Origin: Rhodospirillales bacterium
GTDB taxonomy: Bacteria; Pseudomonadota; Alphaproteobacteria; Rhodospirillales; Magnetospirillaceae
Assembly: GCA_019455065.1 (NCBI GenBank)
Contig: JACFNC010000005.1
Coordinates: 1 to 64,000, forward strand
Length of the DNA stretch: 64,000 nt
Direction: 5' to 3'
Part shown: in pieces, positions 8,765 to 16,972 of the stretch
How positions within the stretch are numbered: position 1 is the first letter of the stretch
Layout of the letters: the number at the start of each line of letters is the position of its first letter
Notes under the pieces: model-generated
The model's input: only the letters and a program-made list of their open reading frames with translations
Databases searched by the model: none
What the model was told of the DNA's origin: nothing
Translations under genes and position numbers: made by a program

Positions 8765-9187
8765 TCAGTCGTCGTTGCGTAGCGGGCCGCGCAGGCGTTT
8801 GGCCTGGCCGCGGCGGACCTTGGCCTCCAGCCGCCGGCGCCGCGACGCCAGGGTCGGGCGGGTGGGGGTGCGCGGGCGCGGCGGCTCGGCGGCTCGGCGG
8901 ACGAGGTCGAACAGGCGGGCGCGGGCGTCGTCGCGGTTGCGCTCCTGGCTGCGGAAGCGCTGTGCCGTGATGACCAGCACGCCGTCGGCGGTCAGTCGCC
9001 GCCCGGCCAGGCGCATCAGCCGCGCCCGCACGTCCTCGGGCAGCGACGGCGAGCGCGCCACGTCGAAACGCAGTTGCACCGCCGTCTCCACCTTGTTGAC
9101 GTTCTGGCCGCCGGGGCCGGAGGCGCGCAGGAACTCTTCGACGAGTTCGCGTTCGTCGATGGCGATTCGCGGGGTGACGGGGATCAT
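8765..9187 (-). CDS. arfB: alternative ribosome-rescue factor / peptidyl-tRNA hydrolase ArfB
   Basis: A 140-residue class I release-factor-like protein that rescues stalled ribosomes by hydrolysing peptidyl-tRNA without needing a stop codon. The catalytic GGQ is present in the context RASGPGGQNVNKVETAVQL (residues ~24-42). The C-terminus is a long basic tail (SRRRRLEAKVRRGQAKRLRG), which in this family inserts into the empty mRNA channel. The start at 9187 gives the standard ArfB N-terminus; the frame is open 30 codons further up but that part has no family character. It is a single gene. Confidence 0.92.
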   Translation of the reverse strand: MIPVTPRIAIDERELVEEFLRASGPGGQNVNKVETAVQLRFDVARSPSLPEDVRARLMRLAGRRLTADGVLVITAQRFRSQERNRDDARARLFDLVRRAAEPPRPRTPTRPTLASRRRRLEAKVRRGQAKRLRGPLRNDD

Positions 9188-9349
9188 CACGACGTCGGCT
9201 CCAGAATTCGGGCGGTGTGGATGCGCCACGGCTTGCGCGGGAACACCTCGGCTTAAGGCGGGGCGTTCTCTGGCCACCAGTATGCTCCCCGCCTCCCGGT
9301 TGCGAACCTACACTACCAAGTGGGGCCAGCATAGCGACGGGAGGCGGAG

Positions 9350-9916
9350 ATGAACCGGGCAACGCGAAAGGGTGTGCTGCTGGCCGGGGTGTTCCTGATC
9401 GGCGTGGTCGCCGCCGGGGCCTTCGCGGCCACCGTCCAGTACACCAACCGCCTGGCCTTCTGCATCGGCTGCCACGAGATGGAAAGCACGGTCTATCAGG
9501 AGTACCGGCAGACCATCCATTTCTCCAACCGCAGCGGCGTCCAGGCCACCTGCGCCGACTGCCACGTCCCCCATCACAACGTCTTCGCCACCCTGTGGCG
9601 CAAGGTTAAGGCCACCAACGAGGTGTTTCACCACCTGGTGGGCAGCATCGACACGCCGGAGAAGTTCGAGGCCCGCCGTCTCGCCCTGGCCCAGAACGTG
9701 TGGGCCGAGATGAAGGCCAACGATTCCCGCGAATGCCGCAATTGCCACGACTTCACGGCAATGAACCTCGCCATGCAGAAGAACCGGTCCGCCAAGATGC
9801 ACCAGTCGGCGAAGGAGGCGGGCGAAACCTGCATCGACTGCCACAAGGGCATTGCCCACAAGGCGGTGCACAAGCAGATCGAAACCGCCGAACCGGCCGA
9901 TTTCGACATTCAGTAG
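9350..9916 (+). CDS. NapC/NirT-family tetraheme c-type cytochrome
   Basis: A 188-residue membrane-anchored quinol-oxidising cytochrome. One N-terminal helix (residues ~9-28) is followed by four CxxCH haem sites at residues 38-42, 68-72, 129-133 and 161-165. Length and haem spacing match the NapC/NirT/TorC-N group, which passes electrons from menaquinol or ubiquinol to periplasmic reductases. No reductase gene adjoins it, so its partner is unknown. It may serve the nearby haem-binding cytochrome fusion protein, but that link is inference. GGAGGCGGAG precedes the ATG. The 3' end overlaps the convergent DUF364 gene by 7 nt. Confidence 0.92.
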   Translation: MNRATRKGVLLAGVFLIGVVAAGAFAATVQYTNRLAFCIGCHEMESTVYQEYRQTIHFSNRSGVQATCADCHVPHHNVFATLWRKVKATNEVFHHLVGSIDTPEKFEARRLALAQNVWAEMKANDSRECRNCHDFTAMNLAMQKNRSAKMHQSAKEAGETCIDCHKGIAHKAVHKQIETAEPADFDIQ

Positions 9917-10767
9917 CGCTTGAGGACCACGCGCTCGGCGGTGCGGCCGAAGATGTGATAGCCGGAGCCGCCCTCGGCCAGCATGTCGAGCAGGGCGTCG
10001 CCGGCGGTCGCGCGTACCCCCGCCACGGCATCGACGCCGCGCCGGAACAGGGGCTCGGGCAGGAAGCTCGCGGTGGGGCCGACCACGATCACGCGGGCCT
10101 CCGGGCGAGCCAGTTCAAGCAGCCCTTCCAGAGTGTCGTTGATCAGGGTGGTTCCGGTGATGACCAGCGCGTCGGCCAGCGGCACCACCTCGGCCGCCCG
10201 GTCCGCCGGCACGAAATAGGGCAACTCGTCCGGCTTGAGGGTCGAGGCGTCGAGTTCGAGCACGCGGTAGGCCGCCTTGCGGCGCTTCAGCTCGCGCAGC
10301 ATCGGCACCAGGGCGCCGACCACCACGGTCAGGTTCGGGTTGGGCTCACCTAACTCGTCGAAGCCGTCGGCGTCTTCGGCAATGACGTAGCCGGACGGCG
10401 GCCGCAGGCGCCAGCAGGTCTCGCTCAAGGCGTTCAGCACCGCGATGGCCAGGGTGCGGCGCAGGCTGGCGGCGGCCGTCAGGTCGTCGAGCAACGCCGC
10501 CGCCGGCCGCCCGCGCAGCTTGCCGGGGAACGGCATTGCCATCGCCGAACTGGGGCAGCACACCGCCTCGGGAATGGTCTTGAGGGGTGTCGCGCAAAGG
10601 CCGGCGCTGCCATCGTTCAGTTCGACGCCGCTGAAGAACAGCCCCAGCACCGCGCGTTCCACCGTCAGCTCGTCGAGCCGCGGGCCGAGCACCTCGCGAA
10701 CCTGGGCGGCCGCTTCCGCCAGGATGGCGCCGGGGCGCATGTCCGACCGTTCGCCAGGCGCGCTCAT
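9910..10767 (-). CDS. DUF4213/DUF364 (putative heavy-metal chelation) protein
   Basis: A 285-residue protein. The N-terminal part (ERAVLGLFFSGVELNDGSAGLCATP) fits DUF4213, and the C-terminal part (VVVGALVPMLRELK, LADALVITGTTLINDTLEGLLELA, VIVVGPTASFLPEPLF) fits the DUF364 Rossmann-like domain. That domain is called 'putative heavy-metal chelation' from structural-genomics work; a biological role is not established. Its ATG overlaps the stop of the upstream aminotransferase gene (ATGA), so the two are almost certainly co-translated. Confidence 0.85.
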   Translation of the reverse strand: MSAPGERSDMRPGAILAEAAAQVREVLGPRLDELTVERAVLGLFFSGVELNDGSAGLCATPLKTIPEAVCCPSSAMAMPFPGKLRGRPAAALLDDLTAAASLRRTLAIAVLNALSETCWRLRPPSGYVIAEDADGFDELGEPNPNLTVVVGALVPMLRELKRRKAAYRVLELDASTLKPDELPYFVPADRAAEVVPLADALVITGTTLINDTLEGLLELARPEARVIVVGPTASFLPEPLFRRGVDAVAGVRATAGDALLDMLAEGGSGYHIFGRTAERVVLKRY

Positions 10768-11957
10768 CGGCCGTACAGCTCCGCCGCGGCGGCCGGCAGC
10801 GCCGCCCCCTCGCGGATTGGCGCCGTCATTTCGGCCAGCACCGTCTCCAAGGCCGACAGGCACAGGGTGAGATTGGTGGCCGAACAGCTCTGCCCCATCA
10901 GCCCGATGCGCCACACCTTGCCGGCCAGCGCGCCGAGGCCGGCGCCGAGTTCGATGCCGTAGCGCTCGAGCAGCCGGTTGCGGACCGCCGCCTCGTCGAC
11001 GCCGTCGGGCACCCGCACCGCGTTGAGCTGGGGCAGGCGGTGGGCGGGAGCGACCAGCATCCCCAGCCCCATCGCCTCCAGCCCGGCGACCAGGGCCCGG
11101 TGGTGACGGGCGTGGCGTTCCCAGGCGGCCTCCAGCCCCTCCTCACGCAGCATGAGCAGCGATTCGTGCAGGGCGTACAGGGCGTTGATCGGCGCCGTGT
11201 GGTGGTAGGCGCGCTTGGCGGCGCCGCCCCAGTAGCCCATCACCAGGTTGAGGTCGAGGAACCAGCTCTGCACCTTGGTCTTGCGGGCGGCCACGGCGGC
11301 GGCGGCGCGCGGGCTGAACGTCACCGGCGCCAGGCCGGGCGTGCAGGACAGGCATTTCTGCGAGCCGCCGTACACGGCGTCCGCGCCCCAGGCGTCGACC
11401 CGTACCGGGACGCCGCCCAGCGAGGTGACGACGTCGACGATGCTGTAGGCGCCATGCTCGCGGGCCAGCGCGCACAGCGCGGCGGCGTCGGACTCCACGC
11501 CGGTCGAGGTTTCGGCATGGACGAAGGCCACCGCCTTGACGCCGGGATTGGCGGCAAGCGCCGCCGCCACCTTGGCGGTGTCCACGGGCGTTCCCCAGGC
11601 GTCCTCGACGACGATGGCAATACCGCCGCAACGCTCGACGTTCTCCTTCATGCGACCGCCGAACACGCCGTTGACGCAGACCACAACCTTGTCCCCCGGC
11701 TCCACCAGATTGGCGAAGCAGGTCTCCATGCCCGCCGAGCCCGGCCCGGATACCGGCAGGGTCAGCGGGTTGGCGGTCTGGAATGCGTACTGCAGCAGGG
11801 CCTTGAGCTCGTCCATCATGGCCACGAACGACGGGTCGAGATGCCCGACGGTGGGGCGCGCCATCGCCGCCAGCACGCGCGGATGGACGTCGGACGGTCC
11901 CGGTCCCATGAGAATGCGCCGCGGAGGGGAAAAGGATTGGATGGAATTGACGAGCAT
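10764..11957 (-). CDS. class V aminotransferase (alanine/serine-glyoxylate type)
   Basis: A PLP enzyme of 397 residues in the alanine-glyoxylate / serine-glyoxylate aminotransferase group. It opens with the typical LMGPGPSDVHPRVLAAMARPTVGH and has the phosphate loop SGPGSAGMETCFANL, the Asp region IVDVVTSLGGVPV and the Schiff-base lysine region AVYGGSQKCLSCTPGLAPV. The expected reaction is transfer of an amino group from Ser or Ala to glyoxylate, giving glycine. ATG 11957 has GGGAG upstream and gives the family N-terminus. It is translationally coupled to the DUF364 gene. The gap up to the divergent sensor-kinase gene is about 220 nt. Confidence 0.92.
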   Translation of the reverse strand: MLVNSIQSFSPPRRILMGPGPSDVHPRVLAAMARPTVGHLDPSFVAMMDELKALLQYAFQTANPLTLPVSGPGSAGMETCFANLVEPGDKVVVCVNGVFGGRMKENVERCGGIAIVVEDAWGTPVDTAKVAAALAANPGVKAVAFVHAETSTGVESDAAALCALAREHGAYSIVDVVTSLGGVPVRVDAWGADAVYGGSQKCLSCTPGLAPVTFSPRAAAAVAARKTKVQSWFLDLNLVMGYWGGAAKRAYHHTAPINALYALHESLLMLREEGLEAAWERHARHHRALVAGLEAMGLGMLVAPAHRLPQLNAVRVPDGVDEAAVRNRLLERYGIELGAGLGALAGKVWRIGLMGQSCSATNLTLCLSALETVLAEMTAPIREGAALPAAAAELYGR

Positions 11958-12175
11958 TGCGCACTCCCTGCTGGCCGGCCGGCGAGAAGGCGAGGATATC
12001 GGGCCCCCGCGGTTTGGCAAGGCAAGAAGACAAGCCCGGCCTTGCCGCCGCCCGTTTGGAGAAACTAGCCGCAAACCATGGGTATAGTTTAGCCTAGTCC
12101 GTTCGATCTATGCCCAACCGACAGTACAATTGGCAAAGTGGCTAATTCACTCAATAGACCCAAGAGAGGCAAACC

Positions 12176-13381
12176 TTGCGTGGCAGTCTGCTCATCCGTC
12201 TGTTGATCGTCATCGCCGTCGCCATCCTTCCCAGCATCGTCATCCAGGTGATCGCGCTTTGGCGAATTCATGATGACGGGGTGGTCACGGTCAAGCGCCA
12301 GGCCGAACACGTGCTCGGCCTGTTGGAGGATGAGCATCGCCAGATCATCGAGGGGGTCCGGCAGGTTCTCACCGCCATGGCCGACACGGGGATGCTGCGG
12401 CGGCAGGATTATGCGGCCTGCCAGGCCTACATGGATCGTCACCGCACGAGTCTGCCTGGGTGGCAGAACATTTCGGTCATGGACCGGGACGGAACGGTCG
12501 TCTGCGGCACCTTGGACAAGGCGATCGGCCAGAACTTCGCGGATAAGGAACACGTCCAGCTGGCCTTGAGCGGGAACCGCTTCGCCCCGGGGGGGTACTC
12601 CGTGAGCCGGGCGACCGGCGACCCGATCATTCCGTTTTCCGTGCCCTTTCGCGACGACGCGGGGAATGTCGCGGGCGTGGTGACGATGACCGTCGGTCTG
12701 GACTGGCTCAACGGTTTCCTCGCGAAACGGGCCCTCCCTTCCGGGACGTCCGTCGCGGTGATGGATCGGGATGGAATCGTGCTGGCGCGGGCGCCCAGAA
12801 TGCAAGAAATCGAGGGCAAGCCCCTCGATCCCCAATATCGCTGGATGCTGCAACAGCCCGGCCCGCGCGTCGAGCGGATGGAAGGCTATAACGCCATCCC
12901 GCGTACGTTCGGCGCCGTGCGGACCAGCGCCTTTTTCCTTGCCGTGGGTTTGGACGAGCGGGTCGTCATCGACCCCATTCACAGGGATGCGCTCACCCGC
13001 CTGGCGTGGCTGGCGCTCGGGGCGGCCGCCGCGTTCGGCGCTGGTCTGCTGTTCCATTTCATCTGGTTCCGGCGGCCGTTGCGGCACATGCTCGGCGTGG
13101 CCAAGGCCTGGGTGTTGGGAGACGCGTCGGCTCGCTTGGCCGTCCCGCTGGGGCTCACGGAACTGGACGACGTCGCGGTGGCCTTCAACCAGGCGGCCGA
13201 CGCCGCCGAGGACCGCGCGCGGGTGTGGACGAGATTCCGCGCTCTCGCCGACAACATCCCGCAACTCGCCTGGATGGCGACGTCCGGCGGGGGCATCTTC
13301 TGGTACAACAAGCGTTGGCAGGAAACGATTGGCGCACCCCCGGCGGACGTCGAGGGTTGGCGCGCTTTCACCCACCCCTAA
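12176..13381 (+). CDS. hybrid sensor kinase, N-terminal part (cut by an in-frame TAA)
   Basis: Codes for 401 residues: a transmembrane helix (~7-27), a periplasmic double-Cache-like sensor region (~30-265; DRDGTVVCGTLDKAIGQNF, GGYSVSRATGDPIIPFS), a second helix (~273-297), a HAMP-like stretch and the start of a PAS domain (RFRALADNIPQLAWMATSGG). The PAS fold stops at HP followed by TAA (13379-13381), and the same frame resumes immediately with HCGRVLNGIVRSWETG. The break is therefore a single nonsense codon, consistent with GAA or CAA having changed to TAA. The start is a TTG with AGAGAGG upstream. If real, the mutation separates the sensor from the kinase. Confidence 0.8.
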   Translation: MRGSLLIRLLIVIAVAILPSIVIQVIALWRIHDDGVVTVKRQAEHVLGLLEDEHRQIIEGVRQVLTAMADTGMLRRQDYAACQAYMDRHRTSLPGWQNISVMDRDGTVVCGTLDKAIGQNFADKEHVQLALSGNRFAPGGYSVSRATGDPIIPFSVPFRDDAGNVAGVVTMTVGLDWLNGFLAKRALPSGTSVAVMDRDGIVLARAPRMQEIEGKPLDPQYRWMLQQPGPRVERMEGYNAIPRTFGAVRTSAFFLAVGLDERVVIDPIHRDALTRLAWLALGAAAAFGAGLLFHFIWFRRPLRHMLGVAKAWVLGDASARLAVPLGLTELDDVAVAFNQAADAAEDRARVWTRFRALADNIPQLAWMATSGGGIFWYNKRWQETIGAPPADVEGWRAFTHP

Positions 13382-13393
13382 CATTGCGGCCGG

Positions 13394-14785
13394 GTGTTGA
13401 ACGGAATCGTCCGGTCCTGGGAAACCGGCCAGTCTTGGGAGGACACGTTCCTGTTCAAGACCGCTGGGGGCGAGTATCGGTGGTTCCTGTCGCGGGCGCT
13501 TCCCATCCGCGACGAGGCGGGCGACATCGTCCTCTGGTTCGGCACGCACACCGACGTCACCGAGCAGATGGGTGTGAAACAGGCTCTGAAGGAAGCCAAG
13601 GACGCGGCCGACGCGGCCAATATGTCAAAGAGCAAATTTCTCGCGGCGGCCAGCCACGACCTGCGCCAGCCGGTCCAGGCGCTCGTCCTGTTCACGTCCG
13701 CCTTGAGAGAAAGGCTTGGCGACCATCCAGCACAGGCCGCGGTCGGACATATGCAGGCCTCGGTCGAGGCCTTGCAGGCGATGCTCGACGCCCTGCTCGA
13801 CATTTCCCGCCTCGATGCGGCGATCGTCGAGCCCAAGCCGTCCGTTTTCGCGGTCGGGACGTTGCTCGATTCGCTCGGTGTCGAGTATGGCGCCAGGTTT
13901 CAGGAGCAGGGTCTGCACCTTCGCGTGGTCGGGAGCAAGGCGTGCGTTCTCACAGACCCCACCCTGCTCGAACGAATCCTGCGCAACCTCATCGAGAACG
14001 CCTTGCGTTACACCCGGGCCGGCGGGCGCGTGCTGGTGGGCTGCCGTCGAAATGGGGGGGCGTTGCGAGTCGACGTCCTCGATACCGGCATCGGAATTGC
14101 CGAGCATCACCTGGCCCAAGTATTCGACGAGTTCTACCAGGTGGGCAATCCCGAGCGCGACCGCAGTCGCGGGCTTGGACTTGGCCTTTCCATCGTCAAG
14201 CGGCTGACACAGCTTCTCGGCCTCCGGATCGAGGTGCAATCGGTCGAGGGAAGGGGATCGCGGTTTTCCGTGGAGGTGCCGTTGGTGGCGCCTCCGCAGC
14301 CAAGCTCGGCAACGGCCCTCGCCGCGCCACGCAGTCAGCGACTGAACGGCATGGTGCTGGTCATCGACGACGACAAACTCGTTCGTGACGCCCTGGCCTA
14401 CCGACTCAGGGACTGGGGAGTGGCGGTCGTGGAGGCGGATTGCGCCCGCTCAGCCATCGACCAACTCCGGGAATTCAAGCAAGTGCCGGATGCGGTCATC
14501 GCCGACTATCAATTGGCCGACGCCCGAACCGGAATCCAGGCCATTCGCGAGGTGGCGGCGGCGATCGGCGCGGTTCCCCACGCCATCGTGCTTACCGGCG
14601 ACACTGCCCATGACCGTATCGCCGAGGTGCTCAGCCACGGTTATGGCCTGCTCCACAAGCCGGTCTCGCCCGAAAGCCTCTTCCAGGTGCTGGCGTCCGT
14701 CCTGGCGGAGAAGCCGGACAAGCGGATGGACGAAGACGCCCCGCCACCGGCGCGTGAATTGCGCCCCGTGGCCAGGGGCGCCTGA
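13394..14785 (+). CDS. hybrid sensor kinase, catalytic and receiver part (continues the interrupted frame)
   Basis: Same reading frame as the preceding segment, restarting possibly at GTG 13394 (no clear ribosome binding site). It contains the end of the PAS/PAC (WFLSRALPIRDEAGDIVLWFGTHTDVTEQM), a HisKA domain with phospho-acceptor His in AAASHDLRQPVQAL, a HATPase with N box (LRNLIENALRY), G1 (DTGIGI) and G2 (GLGLGL), and a C-terminal receiver (VLVIDDDKLVRDAL, acceptor Asp in VIADYQLAD). This hybrid architecture is commonly paired with a FixJ-type regulator, and one lies convergently 8 nt away. Intact, the kinase would be about 870 residues. Confidence 0.8.
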   Translation: MLNGIVRSWETGQSWEDTFLFKTAGGEYRWFLSRALPIRDEAGDIVLWFGTHTDVTEQMGVKQALKEAKDAADAANMSKSKFLAAASHDLRQPVQALVLFTSALRERLGDHPAQAAVGHMQASVEALQAMLDALLDISRLDAAIVEPKPSVFAVGTLLDSLGVEYGARFQEQGLHLRVVGSKACVLTDPTLLERILRNLIENALRYTRAGGRVLVGCRRNGGALRVDVLDTGIGIAEHHLAQVFDEFYQVGNPERDRSRGLGLGLSIVKRLTQLLGLRIEVQSVEGRGSRFSVEVPLVAPPQPSSATALAAPRSQRLNGMVLVIDDDKLVRDALAYRLRDWGVAVVEADCARSAIDQLREFKQVPDAVIADYQLADARTGIQAIREVAAAIGAVPHAIVLTGDTAHDRIAEVLSHGYGLLHKPVSPESLFQVLASVLAEKPDKRMDEDAPPPARELRPVARGA

Positions 14786-14792
14786 CGGGTGT

Positions 14793-15506
14793 TCAGTCGT
14801 CGTCGTGCAGGCACATGTGGAGGCGGGTCAATTCGGAAAGGCTGCCGACATCCATCTTGCGCATCACCTGGGCACGATGCGTCTCGACGGTGCGCACCCC
14901 GATGTCCAGCCGGTTGGCGATCAGCTTGTTCGACAGGCCCTTGACCATCAGTTCCATGACGTCCCGCTCGCGCCGGCTCAGGCTGTCGACACGCTCGCGG
15001 ATCGCGTGCTTCTCGCGACAGCGGCGCCGTCGTTCGTCGTCCTGCGCCAAGGCGGCCTGGACGCGGCTGATGAAATAGCCGTCGTCGAAAGGCTTTTCGA
15101 GAAAATCGAAGGCCCCGGCGCGAAAGGCGGTCACGGCCATCGAAACCTCGCCGTGACCGGTGATGATGATGACCGGCAGGGGCGTTTCCTGGCGGCCCAT
15201 CCACTGCTGGACCTCGATGCCGCTCATCGCCGGCATGCGCGCGTCGAGCACCAGGCAGCCCGGGCGGCCGGAGCGGTAGCTGCGCGTGAACTGGACGCCG
15301 TCGGCGAACGTTTCCGAGTGCAGGCCGGCCATCTGCAGCATCACGCTCAGGCAGTGGCGGACCGCCTCGTCATCGTCGACGACGAACACGGTGGGCGCGG
15401 CGGCGGCCTGCGCGCAGGGGCCGCGGCCCGCCGCGTTGCCGGGCCCGGGCGGCGGTATCACCGCCGCGCGGCCATCGTCAGCCGACGAAGAAAGGTTGTG
15501 TTCCAT
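14793..15506 (-). CDS. FixJ-type response regulator (copy 1)
   Basis: A 237-residue two-domain regulator. The receiver is complete: VVDDDEAVRHC acidic pair, acceptor Asp in CLVLDARMPAMSG, Thr in IIITGHG and Lys in DFLEKPF. The LuxR-type HTH reads LSRRERDVMELMVKGLSNKLIANRLDIGVRTVETHRAQVMRKM. An extra Pro/Ala/Gly-rich leader of ~36 residues precedes the receiver. ATG 15506 lies 29 nt inside the end of the dehydrogenase gene, implying coupled translation; a TTG three codons earlier is an alternative. It strongly resembles the regulator at 16973-17590 and probably takes its phosphate from the neighbouring hybrid kinase. Confidence 0.9.
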   Translation of the reverse strand: MEHNLSSSADDGRAAVIPPPGPGNAAGRGPCAQAAAAPTVFVVDDDEAVRHCLSVMLQMAGLHSETFADGVQFTRSYRSGRPGCLVLDARMPAMSGIEVQQWMGRQETPLPVIIITGHGEVSMAVTAFRAGAFDFLEKPFDDGYFISRVQAALAQDDERRRRCREKHAIRERVDSLSRRERDVMELMVKGLSNKLIANRLDIGVRTVETHRAQVMRKMDVGSLSELTRLHMCLHDDD

Positions 15507-16746
15507 GTGCTTCAATGGCGCTTGCCAAACGCTGCAATGCGTGGGCGTAAGCCGCAGTGCGCATGGGGATGCCTTTTTCGGAGCGCATCGCCCACACCTT
15601 CTCGCCCTCGCTTTCCATTATTGTCTTGAGACGCAAATGAACCTCTTCGAGGGTCCAATAATATCCCTGCCGGTTCTGCACCCACTCGAAATAGGAGACA
15701 GTGACGCCGCCGGCGTTGGCCAGGATGTCGGGCAGGACGATAACGCCCTTTTTCTCGAGGATCGCATCCGCCTCGGCGGTCACCGGGCCGTTCGCCAGTT
15801 CCAGGACGACCTTGGTGTTGATGCTGGCGGCGTTGCCCTCGTGGATCTGATCCTCCAGCGCCGCCGGAACCAGCAGGTCGCACTCCAGAGCCAGCAACTC
15901 GTCCTGGCTGATCCGGCGCGCCGACCCGCGGTCGGCATAGGCGGCAACGCTCCCATAGGTGTCCTTGGCGTCGAGTACGGCGTTCGGATCGAGCCCGTCG
16001 GGGTTGGCGACCGCGCCCCGCGAGTCTGAGATGCCCACGATCCGATATCCGTCGGAATGAAGCAGGCGGGCGATGTGGACGCCGGCGTTGCCGAAGCCTT
16101 GAACCACGACCCGCTTGCGGCTGCCGTCGAGGCCCAGGCTCGCTTCGAGTTGCTTCACCAGATAATAGCCGCCGCGCGCGGTGGCGTCGTCACGGCCGAG
16201 CGAACCACCGAGGGCGATCGGTTTGCCGGTGATCACGGCGGGGCTTGGCTGGCGCATGATCGAACCGTATTCGTCGGCCATCCAGCCCATGATCATCGAG
16301 TTGGTATAGACGTCCGGCGCCGGAATGTCGCGGTCGGGGCCGATCATGCCGGCAAACGCCTGCACGTAGGCGCGCGACAGGCGCTCGATCTCCGCCTTCG
16401 AGAGTTCGCGGGGATCGACCCGCACGGCGCCCTTGCCGCCGCCGTAAGGCAGGTTCATGACGGCGCATTTGAAGGTCATCCAGAACGCGAGCGTCGCCAC
16501 CTCGCCCATCGAGGCGTCGGGGTGGTAGCGGATGCCGCCCTTGGTCGGTCCCCGGGTGTCGTCGTAACGGCACCGCCACGCCACGAAGGAGCGGCGGGAT
16601 CCGTCGTCCATCCGGATCATCAGGCGGACGCTAAGCATCTCCTTGGGGAAGCGGAGCTTCTCGATGACCTCGGGGTCGACGTCGAGGTGCTTTGCGGCCT
16701 CGTCCATTCGGACCAAGGCATGCGACAGCATTTCCATATCGTACAC
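15478..16746 (-). CDS. Glu/Leu/Phe/Val dehydrogenase (glutamate dehydrogenase type)
   Basis: A 422-residue NAD(P)-dependent amino-acid dehydrogenase, most like the hexameric ~420-residue glutamate dehydrogenases. It would interconvert glutamate and 2-oxoglutarate plus ammonium. The substrate pocket is seen in GPTKGGIRYHPDAS and in FKCAVMNLPYGGGKGAV (catalytic Lys), followed by DIPAPDVYTN with the catalytic Asp. The dinucleotide fold is RVVVQGFGNAGVHIARLL. The substrate (Glu versus a branched or aromatic amino acid) is not settled by sequence alone. It overlaps the FixJ-type regulator downstream and lies between two such regulators, so nitrogen- or carbon-responsive two-component control is likely. 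Paired palindromes lie upstream. Confidence 0.92.
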   Translation of the reverse strand: MYDMEMLSHALVRMDEAAKHLDVDPEVIEKLRFPKEMLSVRLMIRMDDGSRRSFVAWRCRYDDTRGPTKGGIRYHPDASMGEVATLAFWMTFKCAVMNLPYGGGKGAVRVDPRELSKAEIERLSRAYVQAFAGMIGPDRDIPAPDVYTNSMIMGWMADEYGSIMRQPSPAVITGKPIALGGSLGRDDATARGGYYLVKQLEASLGLDGSRKRVVVQGFGNAGVHIARLLHSDGYRIVGISDSRGAVANPDGLDPNAVLDAKDTYGSVAAYADRGSARRISQDELLALECDLLVPAALEDQIHEGNAASINTKVVLELANGPVTAEADAILEKKGVIVLPDILANAGGVTVSYFEWVQNRQGYYWTLEEVHLRLKTIMESEGEKVWAMRSEKGIPMRTAAYAHALQRLASAIEAHGTQPFFVG

Positions 16747-16895
16747 GGGCTAGCCCCCCTCTCAGTTCGTTTTCGTCCGGCCAGGAAGTGGCTTTCCGGG
16801 TCCTGTGTCGGGAGAAGAGCCGTTTAGGAACCGCACTGCATTCAATTCTGACCTGTCGAGGGAGTTGTAGCGTGGTCGGCGTGCAACAAAAAAGA

Positions 16896-16947
16896 CCGTA
16901 GAAATACGGAACGGCTCATTTCCAAACTACTCCGTAAGAATACGGAG
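16896..16947. promoter_or_regulatory. two CCGTA-N4-TACGG palindromes upstream of the dehydrogenase gene
   Basis: CCGTA-GAAA-TACGG at 16896-16909 and CTCCGTA-AGAA-TACGGAG at 16930-16947 share the same core and 4-nt spacer, with centres 36 bp apart. They lie about 150-200 bp before the dehydrogenase start. Dimeric LuxR/FixJ-type regulators bind such dyads. Assignment to either adjacent regulator is inference. Confidence 0.55.
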
Positions 16948-16972
16948 AAGAGGATTGTCCGGAAGTATAGGC

